Assembly: GCF_010548245.1 (NCBI RefSeq)
Contig: NZ_JAAGLR010001055.1
Coordinates: forward strand, 1 to 34,486
Direction: 5' to 3'
DNA length: 34,486 nucleotides
Origin: Streptomyces sp. SID11385
GTDB taxonomy: Bacteria; Actinomycetota; Actinomycetes; Streptomycetales; Streptomycetaceae
Position numbers and translations under genes: made by a program. The notes beneath the pieces are model-generated. The model saw only the letters and a list, made by a program, of their open reading frames with translations. It was not told the DNA's origin and ran no database searches. Below are positions 24,846 to 32,457 of the stretch, piece after piece (within the stretch, counting starts at the first letter, position 1; every line of letters begins with the position of its first letter).

Positions 24846-25171
24846 CTGACACGACCGATCGCGGCTCTTCGCCGCTGGCCGGAGGCCCGGCGCATTTGCG
24901 CGGCGGCGCCTGATCGCATCGGAGCACCTGCGCGCCGCAACGGCCCGCGTATGGCGCCTGGCGTCACGCCCAAGCCGGGAGGAACCGAACCAGGCGGCGT
25001 TATCGGTGAGCCGAGCGGAGCGCACCGGGCAGGTGGCTCGACGCGAGTGTCTCGCGTATGGCTGGTGGAGGCGCTCCGGGACCCCGAGAGCCCTGATTAT
25101 TCTATATGTCCGTTTCTCTCATCCTTGCTCCACGAGGCACCGCACCTTGATAAAAGCCCAGCTCACAAAGA
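24846..25171 (+). promoter_or_regulatory. CRISPR leader region
   Basis: No gene on either strand that looks real. The last 80 nt are distinctly AT-rich (CCTGATTATTCTATATGTCC and TTGATAAAAGCCC), as expected for a leader with promoter for the plus-strand array transcript. A perfect CGCGAG-TGT-CTCGCG palindrome lies at about 25042-25056. The leader side is supported by decay of the repeats at the opposite end. Confidence 0.8.
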
Positions 25172-27089
25172 CCGCTCCCCGCGCGTGCGGGGATGAGCCC
25201 CATCCCCATGTTGGACATGACCGTCAGCGCTGCCGCTCCCCGCGCGTGCGGGGATGAGCCCCTCAGCCGCGTCATGCCGACGAACGGCGACAACCGCTCC
25301 CCGCGCGTGCGGGGATGAGCCCGGAGAAGAGGACGGCGCCAGCGGTGATGGTCCCCGCTCCCCGCGCGTGCGGGGATGAGCCCCCGATCGCCAACGCCAG
25401 CTCCCACACCTCCCCCCGCTCCCCGCGCGTGCGGGGATGAGCCCCTCGGCGCTGACGTCGTGTACCTCGGGCCGGACCGCTCCCCGCGCGTGCGGGGATG
25501 AGCCCTCCACAGAGAACGAACCGCACCCAGTACAGAGCCGCTCCCCGCGCGTGCGGGGATGAGCCCCCGATACCGCCCTCTGGTCGGTCGTGCGAGGCCC
25601 GCTCCCCGCGCGTGCGGGGATGAGCCCGACGTCGTGCCCGCGGCGGCGCAGGCGCCGGGCCGCTCCCCGCGCGTGCGGGGATGAGCCCCCCGGCACGTCG
25701 CACATGATGCTGTGGGACGTCCGCTCCCCGCGCGTGCGGGGATGAGCCCCCGCTACACCGCAGACGTGATCGCCCTCGACACCGCTCCCCGCGCGTGCGG
25801 GGATGAGCCCTCCATCACGACCACGGAGAAGATGATGCGGACCCGCTCCCCGCGCGTGCGGGGATGAGCCCAGGGCCATCACGTTGCGCGCGCTGACCGA
25901 GGCCCGCTCCCCGCGCGTGCGGGGATGAGCCCGGCGTCGCATCACAGCCGCGCGGATTCGGACGCCGCCCCCGCGCGTGCGGGGATGAGCCCACGGCGTA
26001 GGCGCTGACGGTTCCCGCGTTCAGCCGCTCCCCGCGCGTGCGGGGATGAGCCCGACCCTGATCTATCTCATCGTCTCGCTGGTGACCGCTCCCCGCGCGT
26101 GCGGGGATGAGCCTGCGCTGGGCCTCGATGCGGCGGGCGGTGCGGTCCGCTCCCCGCGCGTGCGGGGATGAGCCCACCCCATGTACCACCACGGTAAGGC
26201 CACCAAGCCGCTCCCCGCGCGTGCGGGGATGAGCCTGCGCGGCGGTAGCCCTGGTAGAGGTCTTCCCACCGCTCCCCGCGCGTGCGGGGATGAGCCCAGC
26301 GGGTCGCGGCGGGTGAGGGCGAGGTTGCGCCGCTCCCCGCGCGTGCGGGGATGAGCCCGGTGAAGCGCTGGCGGCGCGAACTGGAGAACCCCGCTCCCCG
26401 CGCGTGCGGGGATGAGCCCGCTCAGACCCTCCGGGGGCCCGAACACGATCACCGCTCCCCGCGCGTGCGGGGATGAGCCTGCTCAATCGGCCCTTCCTCG
26501 TCGTGAAACGTCCCGCTCCCCGCGCGTGCGGGGATGAGCCCCCGATCGAAGGTATGAGGTTTCCATGTCCTTGCCGCTCCCCGCGCGTGCGGGGATGAGC
26601 CCCTCTGCATCTGCCCCTGGCCCGCATCGAAGACCCGCTCCCCGCGCGTGCGGGGATGAGCCCGGCCGCTGGCTCCCCCGCATCCCCCGCCCCCGCCGCT
26701 CCCCGCGCGTGCGGGGATGAGCCCAGCACCAGCTCCGTCAGGTCGAAAGCCGCGAGCCGCTCCCCGCGCGTGCGGGGATGAGCCCCGCGGCAGCGGGTCG
26801 GCGAGCAGACGCGCCAGCCGCTCCCCGCGCGTGCGGGGATGAGCCCGGGGCCGAGATGAAGACGAAACCGCCGCGCGACCGCTCCCCGCGCGTGCGGGGA
26901 TGAGCCCGGTTGTGAAGCCGGGCCCGCCGGACTGGCAGCCCGCTCCCCGCGCGTGCGGGGATGAACCCAAAACGGCACCACGCCGTGGGCGCCGGCGGCC
27001 CGCTCCCCGCGCGTGCGGGGATGAGCCCGACCTGATCCGGCGACAGGCCGGACACATCTACCGCTCCCCGCGCGTGGGTGGATGAGCCC
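25172..27089 (+). CRISPR. Type I-E CRISPR array, 32 repeats and 31 spacers
   Basis: 29-nt repeats with core CTCCCCGCGCGTGCGGGG and handle ATGAGCCC, spaced 61 nt (32-nt spacers) from 25172 onward. The repeat aligns base for base with the E. coli type I-E repeat, including the CCCCGC/GCGGGG stem. Deviations: repeat 14 (25965-25992) has lost one T; repeats 16, 18 and 22 end in T in place of C; repeat 30 (26940) reads ATGAACCC; repeat 32 (27061) is damaged in the right stem (GTGGGTGG). One spacer (26969-26999) is 31 nt. The handle orientation and the AT-rich leader show transcription on the plus strand away from cas2. Long minus-strand frames across the array are artefacts of the 61-nt period. 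Confidence 0.98.
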
Positions 27090-27121
27090 CGGACTACGTC
27101 GACCTCATCCGGGCGCTCGGC

Positions 27122-27150
27122 ACACTCCCTGCGCTCGCGAGGACGATCCC
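27122..27150 (+). repeat. Decayed 33rd CRISPR repeat
   Basis: Exactly 61 nt after repeat 32, ACTCCCTGCGCTCGCGAGGA and the following bases match the repeat at 21 of 29 positions, including the final CCC. The 32 nt between (27090-27121) would be the oldest spacer. The match in period makes chance unlikely. Confidence 0.7.
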
Positions 27151-27300
27151 GAGACTGCCCTCACCGCTTCCCGGCTTTGGCCTGCCAGGTGGCTCCGGCA
27201 TTTGCCCGAACGGTGTTTGCTCATAATCGTGGTGACGAAGCGTTGGTGCGTTGCATCGTGTCCGTCGAACAGCACCTGGTGTATCTGCCTCGCGCTCCCG

Positions 27301-27867
27301 CTACTTGCCTGCAACTTCCTGCTTCCCCGCCCACTCCCGGTCCAGGATGGCGTGGACGATGGAGTCGCGCCACTGGCCAGCCTTCTGGATGTGCTCGCGG
27401 ATGCGGCCCTCCTCAACCATTCCCGCCTTGTTCATGGTGGCGGCGCTCGCCTCGTTGGCGGGGGAGCGGGCGCCCCACACGCGGTGCAGGGACAAAGGGC
27501 CAAACGCGAGGCCGAGGAGCGCTCGGACGGTGGCGGTGCCGTAGCCCTGGCCCCAGGTGTCGGGGCGGAGGGCGAAGCCCATGGTGGCGCCGCGTGTCTG
27601 GTGGGGGTCGAGGGCGAGCCGGCCGAAGCCGATGAGCTGGCTGTCGTTCGCGCGGGTGACGGCGAGCCCGTATTCCGTCCGCGGGTCGGCCTGCGCGGCG
27701 CCTATGGTGCGCTCCACGATGGCCCGGGTCTCGTCCTCGGTGCGCGGTTCGAAGCTCATATGGCGGGTCGCCGCAGCGTCACCGTAGACGGCGAGCACTG
27801 CGGCGACGTCGTCCGTCGTGAATTCGCGGAGGGTGACGGGGCCAGCGGTGAAATGGATCGGCTGCAT
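27301..27867 (-). CDS. GNAT-family N-acetyltransferase (RimJ/RimL type)
   Basis: 188 aa. The acetyl-CoA pyrophosphate loop is WGQGYGTA at 105-112 within the LRPDTWGQGYGTATVRALLG motif A, and LSLHRVWGARSPANEASAAT supplies the following beta-bulge and helix typical of RimJ/RimL-like enzymes. It should acetylate an amine on a small molecule or a protein N-terminus; the substrate is unknown. It begins 25 nt after the stop of the broken XRE-TPR gene on the same strand, so it was probably its downstream partner. It has no link to CRISPR beyond position. Confidence 0.87.
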   Translation of the reverse strand: MQPIHFTAGPVTLREFTTDDVAAVLAVYGDAAATRHMSFEPRTEDETRAIVERTIGAAQADPRTEYGLAVTRANDSQLIGFGRLALDPHQTRGATMGFALRPDTWGQGYGTATVRALLGLAFGPLSLHRVWGARSPANEASAATMNKAGMVEEGRIREHIQKAGQWRDSIVHAILDREWAGKQEVAGK

Positions 27868-27892
27868 TGCCGGACCCTATCGCCGGGTCTGG

Positions 27893-29197
27893 TCAGCTCG
27901 GCAGGGCGAGACGGACGGTGGTGAACTGGGCGATCTCCTCGCGCAGCTCGCGGGCCAGGACGCTGGTCCGGGCGGGGCTGTTCGTGAGGGTGGTCGCGAC
28001 GCGCCCGGCGGAGACGACGATGCCCTTGTTGCGCTGGGCGGGGGGCAGATCGAGGACCGGGCGGAGGGCGTCAGCGGCTCCGTCCAGGGCGTCCGCGTGC
28101 AGGTGTACGAGGGCGACGTTGCACTGGGTGCCTGCCTCGTCCCCGTATGCCCAGTAGTCGGTGCCTCGGTCCTGGTAGGCGTGGGCCGCCGCGACGACCG
28201 CCTCGGTGGTTTCGGTGTCGCTGAGCCCGAGCAGGACGCGGGACTCGGCGGCGTAGTAGGCGTGCTTGGCCTCGGTAAAGGTGAGGATGCCGCCGAGGTT
28301 GTCGAGTTCGTCCGGGGTGATGTCGGCGCGGGCGCTGGTGGCGCGCTGGTTGGCGGCGTGCACGGCCTCCGCGTCGCCGAGGAGCGCGGCAGCCCGGGCT
28401 TCGAGGGCGGGGAGCCAGGCGGAGACGCTGCCTCGCAGGGCCGGGTGCTCGGCGGCACCCTTGCGGGCGAAGAACACGGCGTCGTCCGGGCGCCCCGCCC
28501 AGTAGGTGATGAGCGACTTGAGGCCGTCGACAGCGGCGAGGAGGGCGGGGTGCTCGGCCTGTTCGGCGCAGACGCCCGCGGTTCGCGCCTGCATCATCGC
28601 CGAGTGCATGTCCCCCATGTCATGGCTGGCCTTGGACATGAACCAGGACAAGAGGCTCGCGCAGATCTACAACTGCCGCATCTGGCTGGGGCGTACGCGC
28701 CCACCCTCGATGAGACGGAACGCGTCTTCCTGCGCGGCCGACAAGTCGGGGAAGAGGGTGGGGAGGGGTACGCGCTGGTAGACGGCGGCGATGCGGGCCA
28801 CCTCGTCCTGGAGGAACCCCAGGGTTTCGTCCCCGAGCTGTCCTCGTTCAGCTCCCAGCGCGAATTCGCGGGCTCGGCGTGCGGCCATCTCGGCGCTCCT
28901 CCTCATGTTGGTGAGCGCGCCGGGGCCATCCCGGTGCGTCTCGTCAGCGGCCGGTTTCCGCAACTGCTCGATGCTGTGCCCGAACATCCGGACGAGGATG
29001 CGGCGGGCGTCGCGCTGCGGTACGCGCTTGCCGTAGTACCAAGCCTCGTACGTCGTCTCCGCGGGGCAACACGTCAGGAGAACCGGGTCGTTGTCCGCTG
29101 CCGCGAGTTCTTCGGCGGCGGCGCGGAATCGGGCCTGGAAGGCTTTCGGGTGCTTCGGCTCTCGTGCGTCGCAGAGCTGCCTGAACAGCGTGTGCAT
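27893..29197 (-). pseudogene. XRE/TPR-type Streptomyces regulator interrupted by an amber codon
   Basis: From ATG 29197 (AAGGGG 6 nt upstream) the frame reads HTLFRQLCDAREPKHPKAFQ, then TTYEAWYYGKRVPQRDARRI, to an in-frame TAG at 28667-28669. With no change of frame it continues ICASLLSWFMSKASHDMGD and the TPR-like tail to 27893. Relatives have a Tyr or similar residue at this point (the RTRQLY...AKASHDLGD type join), so the TAG is most simply a TAC/TAT nonsense mutation. The whole protein would be 434 aa with the stop read as one residue. It is either dead, a two-piece product, or dependent on readthrough. The divergent gene at 29448 is also damaged. Confidence 0.75.
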
Positions 29198-29447
29198 GAC
29201 GTCCCCTTGCAGTGAGGTCACCGGCACGTACGACTTCACGGTACGGCTGCTACGTGCTCAACTTCGGCTCTACTTAGTCCCGTTGGGTGATCCGAGGTGA
29301 TTCCGAGGGGGCGGCGAGGTTTCGTAGCCCATCCGAGGGATTTTGCCGAGGAAATGCCGGTGCTCGAACGCTGTGGAGATGCGTCGCCCGGCGGCGGAAT
29401 GCTCGGTCACTCACCGACGTGGTGGCTGACGAGTGCCGAGGGGACCA

Positions 29448-29896
29448 ATGTCCGTGGCAGCAACAGACGACGACGCAGCACAGCTGGTGGCTCCCCGTGA
29501 CTGGGCAGGGGAGTTCGCGGTAGCGCATGTCTCGGTGCCGAGGCCCGCCGTACAGCTGAACGGCTGCTGCCGAGGCTTGGGTTCAACGGCGACCTGGAGG
29601 CGGCACGCACGATCGCGTCGGAGCTGATGACCAGCGCGGTGCTGCACGGTGCGGGCGACGGTTCGTACCTGGTGCTGCGCTTGGCTCCGCGAGCGGACGG
29701 CGCCCTCGTCGTCGAGGTGGTGGACAACAGCCCGGCGACGCCGAGGCCGGCCGCCGTCGGGGGTGTCGGGAGGGAGGCCGAGTCGGGACGTGGGCTGCTC
29801 CTCGTCGCCGCGCTGGGCGCGCGGGTCACGTGGGCCGCCGTGGGCGATGGCAAGACCGTACGCGCGCTCCTGCCCTCCGCTGAGGGGACCCGATGA
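29448..29896 (+). pseudogene. Anti-sigma-type ATP-binding protein with a frameshift
   Basis: ATG 29448 has GAGGGG 5 nt upstream and opens MSVAATDDDAAQLVAPRDWA. The frame breaks at about 29543: the expected RRTAERLLPRLGFNGDLEAA lies in another frame, which then continues through ASELMTSAVLHGAG, VVEVVDNSPATP (G1-like box) and ESGRGLLLVAALGARVTW (G2-like box) to 29896. This is the HATPase_c_2 serine/threonine-kinase-like fold of SpoIIAB/RsbW relatives, very common in Streptomyces next to XRE regulators. The N box is HGAG-like. One base lost in the CCC-rich stretch explains the break. Its stop overlaps the next ATG (ATGA). Confidence 0.75.
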
Positions 29897-30258
29897 GCGC
29901 CCCGAGCCAGGCGCCGGACGAATACCTGCGGGAGCTGGAACCCGCTTTGGTGCGGAAGCTGAGCGCCGCCGTGGAGCGCGTTCGGGGGCTGTCCCCGGTG
30001 GATCGCCCTGACCGGCAGACGGTCAACGATGCCTTCGTGCAACTGAGTTCTGGTTTGCGCGAGCTGTGCGAGGCGTTCAGCGGTTGCGGTCATCCCGGGG
30101 TGGCGGGCGTGGTCCGGGCCGGCTGGAGGCTGCTCGACTCGCCCCGCCTGCCGACGACTTCGTGGGGCGACTCCGCGACCCGGTGGCACCTGCGTTCGCT
30201 GGGGGTGGAGACGTGGGCCTTGCTGGACGTGGCGACGGCGTGGGAGGCGGGGCGGTGA
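29893..30258 (+). CDS. Hypothetical protein, helical (121 aa)
   Basis: ATG at 29893 overlaps the ATPase stop (ATGA). It begins MSAPSQAPDEYLRELEPALV, is helix-rich and has an RWHLRSLGVETWALLDVATA end. I do not recognise a family. The overlap with the anti-sigma-type gene implies that the two were made together, perhaps as partner proteins. No Cys clusters, signal or membrane segment. Confidence 0.65.
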   Translation: MSAPSQAPDEYLRELEPALVRKLSAAVERVRGLSPVDRPDRQTVNDAFVQLSSGLRELCEAFSGCGHPGVAGVVRAGWRLLDSPRLPTTSWGDSATRWHLRSLGVETWALLDVATAWEAGR

Positions 30259-30617
30259 GAGAACCGGCCCTCGCGCATCCGGATCGTCTCCGGTGCCCAT
30301 CCCCCGTGGTTCGTCGACCGCTGTGCAGTGGTGACCAGAGGCCGTCACAAACTCAGCTATGTAGTCGCTGTCTTCACCGGTGGTGCACCGGGATCGTCGG
30401 TCCGCTGTGTTCGGTCGGGTGCCGCGCACCGGACCCCGCACCGTGCTGCGTCCGCACCCCCATGCGCGAGAACTGTCACCAGCCGCCAAGGCGCGGGCGG
30501 ATCTCCGTTTTGCCTGCGGCCGGGGCCGCCGGAGTCTCTAGCGGCCGATCCAGTTCCATACCTGGCGGGAAGCCGCATTTCCCTGCAATGGACCTCCCGC
30601 TTCGATATTTTCATCTC
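30259..30617. other. Intergenic, 359 nt
   Basis: No gene seen. A weak inverted repeat GCGGCCGGGGCCGCC lies at about 30520-30535. Promoter signals for the gene at 30618 must lie in the last 100 nt, but no consensus -35/-10 pair stands out. Confidence 0.4.
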
Positions 30618-30956
30618 ATGGTCAACGCTGCTGAAGCCGCCGTTGCTGTCACCGAAGCTGTCGCCGCAGGTGCAGCCACCGGGCTGCTCGACCGTGTACG
30701 CGAACGCGTCAGGGTGCTCATCTCCGGTGCGCCCCAGGAAGTCCGGGACCGGTACGCGGAGGAGGCTGCCGACCACGCGGTCCTGCTCAGGGAGGAAACT
30801 CTTCCATTGGAGGACATCGCCGCCTACTGGAGGGTCAGGCTCATCCAGCACAACCTGACGGTCGACAACTCGATTTCCACTGTGACGTTCGGCGAGGTAC
30901 ACGCGCAGACCAACTACAACGTGGGCAGGGACTTCAGCGGCACCATCAACCTCTGA
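30618..30956 (+). CDS. Unknown protein, first of a two-gene pair (112 aa)
   Basis: Starts at ATG 30618; an in-frame ATG at 30588 is also possible, and neither has a good ribosome site, so a leaderless start may apply. The N-terminal half is a helical segment (NAAEAAVAVTEAVAAGAATG, then RVRERVRVLISGAPQEVRDR). The last 35 residues are beta-rich and Asn/Gly-rich with GEVHAQTNYNVGRDFSGTIN, resembling the short GGDF-like beta motifs found in actinobacterial conflict-system proteins. That likeness is a guess. Its stop overlaps the next start (TGATG). Confidence 0.6.
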   Translation: MVNAAEAAVAVTEAVAAGAATGLLDRVRERVRVLISGAPQEVRDRYAEEAADHAVLLREETLPLEDIAAYWRVRLIQHNLTVDNSISTVTFGEVHAQTNYNVGRDFSGTINL

Positions 30957-31519
30957 TGGGCGACAAGTACCTCTCCTTCCACTCCGGCCGGGACACCCAC
31001 GTCGTGATCAACCAAGTGGCGAAGGAGTTCCCCGAGGTCGCCGCTGCCCTCAACAGCCTGGACACGAAGGTCCTCAAGGACTTCTCCAACGCGCTGTCGA
31101 GCGAGATGAACTGGTCGATGGCCGAGATGTTCAGCCAGGCCGTCAGCGGTCTCAGCGTGGATGTCCTCGAAGGTTTCGCCAGTACCGCGAACCGGGTGGA
31201 TTCGAGGAGCCTGGAGGACTTCTCACGGGCCGTGGGCTACCTGGAGAGCGTCCCCGTGGTCTCGAACCTTGGCCATGCCCTGGACGACATGAAGAAGCTG
31301 GTGGAGGCCAAGAGGGAAACCCTGTCCCTCATCGCCGAAGCGAACCTAGGGCTTGTGGAAGCGAAGAACTCCCTCGTCAAGCTGGACGTGGTGGCCCTCG
31401 CGGAGAGTTATCACCTGCTGGAGGCGCAGAGGAAGGGGCAGTACACCGCGAAGCTGAAGAAGCTGGAGCAGGAGCTTCAGGACTGGAAGACCCGATGCAT
31501 GTACGCGGCATCGCGGTGA
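30956..31519 (+). CDS. Unknown coiled-coil protein, second of the pair (187 aa)
   Basis: ATG at 30956 overlaps the preceding TGA by one base, so the two are translationally coupled. It opens MGDKYLSFHSGRDTHVVINQ. The middle repeats the pattern FS-A-L-S-E/V (KDFSNALSSEMNWSMAEMF, QAVSGLSVDVLEGF, RSLEDFSRAVGYLE), about 30 residues apart, and the end is a long coiled coil (KGQYTAKLKKLEQELQDWKT). No enzyme motif is seen. It sits just inside the tRNA end of the island, a usual cargo site. Function unknown. Confidence 0.65.
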   Translation: MGDKYLSFHSGRDTHVVINQVAKEFPEVAAALNSLDTKVLKDFSNALSSEMNWSMAEMFSQAVSGLSVDVLEGFASTANRVDSRSLEDFSRAVGYLESVPVVSNLGHALDDMKKLVEAKRETLSLIAEANLGLVEAKNSLVKLDVVALAESYHLLEAQRKGQYTAKLKKLEQELQDWKTRCMYAASR

Positions 31520-31736
31520 TCGTCGTTGTCCTGTTGTTGAGCTGAACGTTAGCCAGGAGTTCGTGCTCAGGGGAGACGGTGTCCACCGTGCGATGCTCGG
31601 AATTGCCCGGATGCGCAACCTTGCCCTCGTTGGATCGGCAAGGCCTGAACTGCAGCCTGGCCCATGCCCAAGACGACTTGAAGACCATTTACGGGACAAC
31701 CCATACCTAATAGCTGCTCGCGTCCACGACCTCCCC

Positions 31737-32044
31737 CAACAAGTGCGCCTGGGGAGTGCATTTCGCGCCCATCGGCTTGTGCCGAGCCGTGGCCGCTTGG
31801 GCGCCTCGCGGAAGTGCCCCTCGGCCCGCGAAGCTCAGCCAGACCACCTCAGCCCAAGGCGCCCGCCTACGGTGATGCCGGCCGGGTCGTCCTCTGCTTC
31901 GACATCCCTGAGGCCCCCTCTATGGCACGCGAATGGCACGCCGCCTCGGAGAGGTCTAGACAACAACAAAGCCCCAGGCCATCGACCTGGGGCTTTCCTA
32001 TGGAGCGGGTGACGAGAATCGAACTCGCGCTCTGAGCTTGGGAA
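31737..32044. repeat. 308 bp direct repeat, right copy (partner 6189-6496)
   Basis: Aligns with 6189-6496 over its full 308 nt, with no net length difference. It includes the terminator hairpin at 31968-31996 and the tRNA-Gly 3' end. It ends where the tRNA sequence stops being shared (after GGGAA). Confidence 0.9.
31968..31996. terminator. tRNA-Gly terminator
   Basis: AAAGCCCCAGG and CCTGGGGCTTT form an 11-bp stem with a 7-nt loop, immediately downstream of the minus-strand tRNA-Gly. Confidence 0.8.
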
Positions 32045-32074
32045 GCTCATGTTCTACCATTAAACTACACCCGC
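32001..32074 (-). tRNA. tRNA-Gly, anticodon CCC
   Basis: The gene reads GCGGGTGTAGTTTAATGGTA at its 5' end, pairs GCGGGTG with CACCCGC in the acceptor stem, has discriminator T and an encoded CCA. The anticodon loop TTCCCAA lies on a perfect TGAGC/GCTCA stem, so the anticodon is CCC (reads GGG). The T arm has GTTCGATTC. It is intact and is the integration target of the island; the two partial copies share its 3' 41-44 nt. Confidence 0.96.
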
Positions 32075-32261
32075 GTAGAAATACCTCCGCAGCCTACCAG
32101 ACCGTGGGGGCTGGTGGTGGCGGGGTGTTTCGTTGGGGGAACTCTACCGTATGGGGGTGGGGGGTTGGGTGCGGGGCGGGCGTGGGTGGGGGCGTAATGT
32201 GGCGTTCGTCCTGGATCGTCGCGGTGTGGAAGGGGCCTGTTGGTTGATGGGGGAGACCGTC

Positions 32262-32411
32262 GTGCGATGTGCTGAGGGGCATGTGTTTGCCACGTCCTCG
32301 TTTCCGATGCGGCGGCTCGGGGCCGCGCGGATCGGGCCGGGGCGGTTGGTGCGGTGTCCGAGGTGTGCGCGGTTGAGGTACGCGGTTCCGGTGGAGGCCG
32401 GGGCGCGCTGA
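32262..32411 (+). CDS. Small zinc-ribbon-like protein (49 aa)
   Basis: GTG at 32262 has GGGGGAG about 6 nt upstream; an ATG five codons earlier is an alternative. The product opens VRCAEGHVFATSSFPMRRLG and ends with RCPRCARLRYAVPVEA. C3-x3-H and a CPRC pair are likely zinc ligands of a small ribbon. A protein of this type is common next to dcd in Streptomyces as I recall, but its role is unknown. It is 46 nt upstream of dcd. Confidence 0.65.
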   Translation: MRCAEGHVFATSSFPMRRLGAARIGPGRLVRCPRCARLRYAVPVEAGAR

Positions 32412-32457
32412 ACGGGGTGGGCCCGTCCCGGCGCGGGGCGGGCCGTACCCTTGACGC

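Larger units (their letters stand above)
13856..32044. mobile_element. Island element 2 at tRNA-Gly (type I-E CRISPR-Cas)
   Basis: Bounded by the tRNA-Gly 3' fragment at 13856-13896 and the intact tRNA-Gly at 32001-32074. It holds a small membrane protein, the CRISPR-Cas locus, a GNAT enzyme, a broken regulator and anti-sigma-type genes, and an unknown gene pair. No intact integrase, excisionase, replication initiator or FtsK-type transfer gene was seen. Confidence 0.7.

Noticed and set aside
25163..27057. Several long minus-strand frames through the array with repeating SSPHARGA/LIPARAGS-like peptides
   Set aside because: They are translations of the 61-nt repeat period in different frames, not proteins.
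25201..27121. Search by eye for spacers that match genes in this window (self-targeting)
   Set aside because: No full match was noticed, but reading by eye cannot exclude one; a computed search is needed.
31520..31736. Possible transposase tail between the unknown pair and the 308-bp repeat
   Set aside because: A few residues (RMRNLALV) resemble transposase ends, but the match is too short and lacks the rest of the conserved tail.
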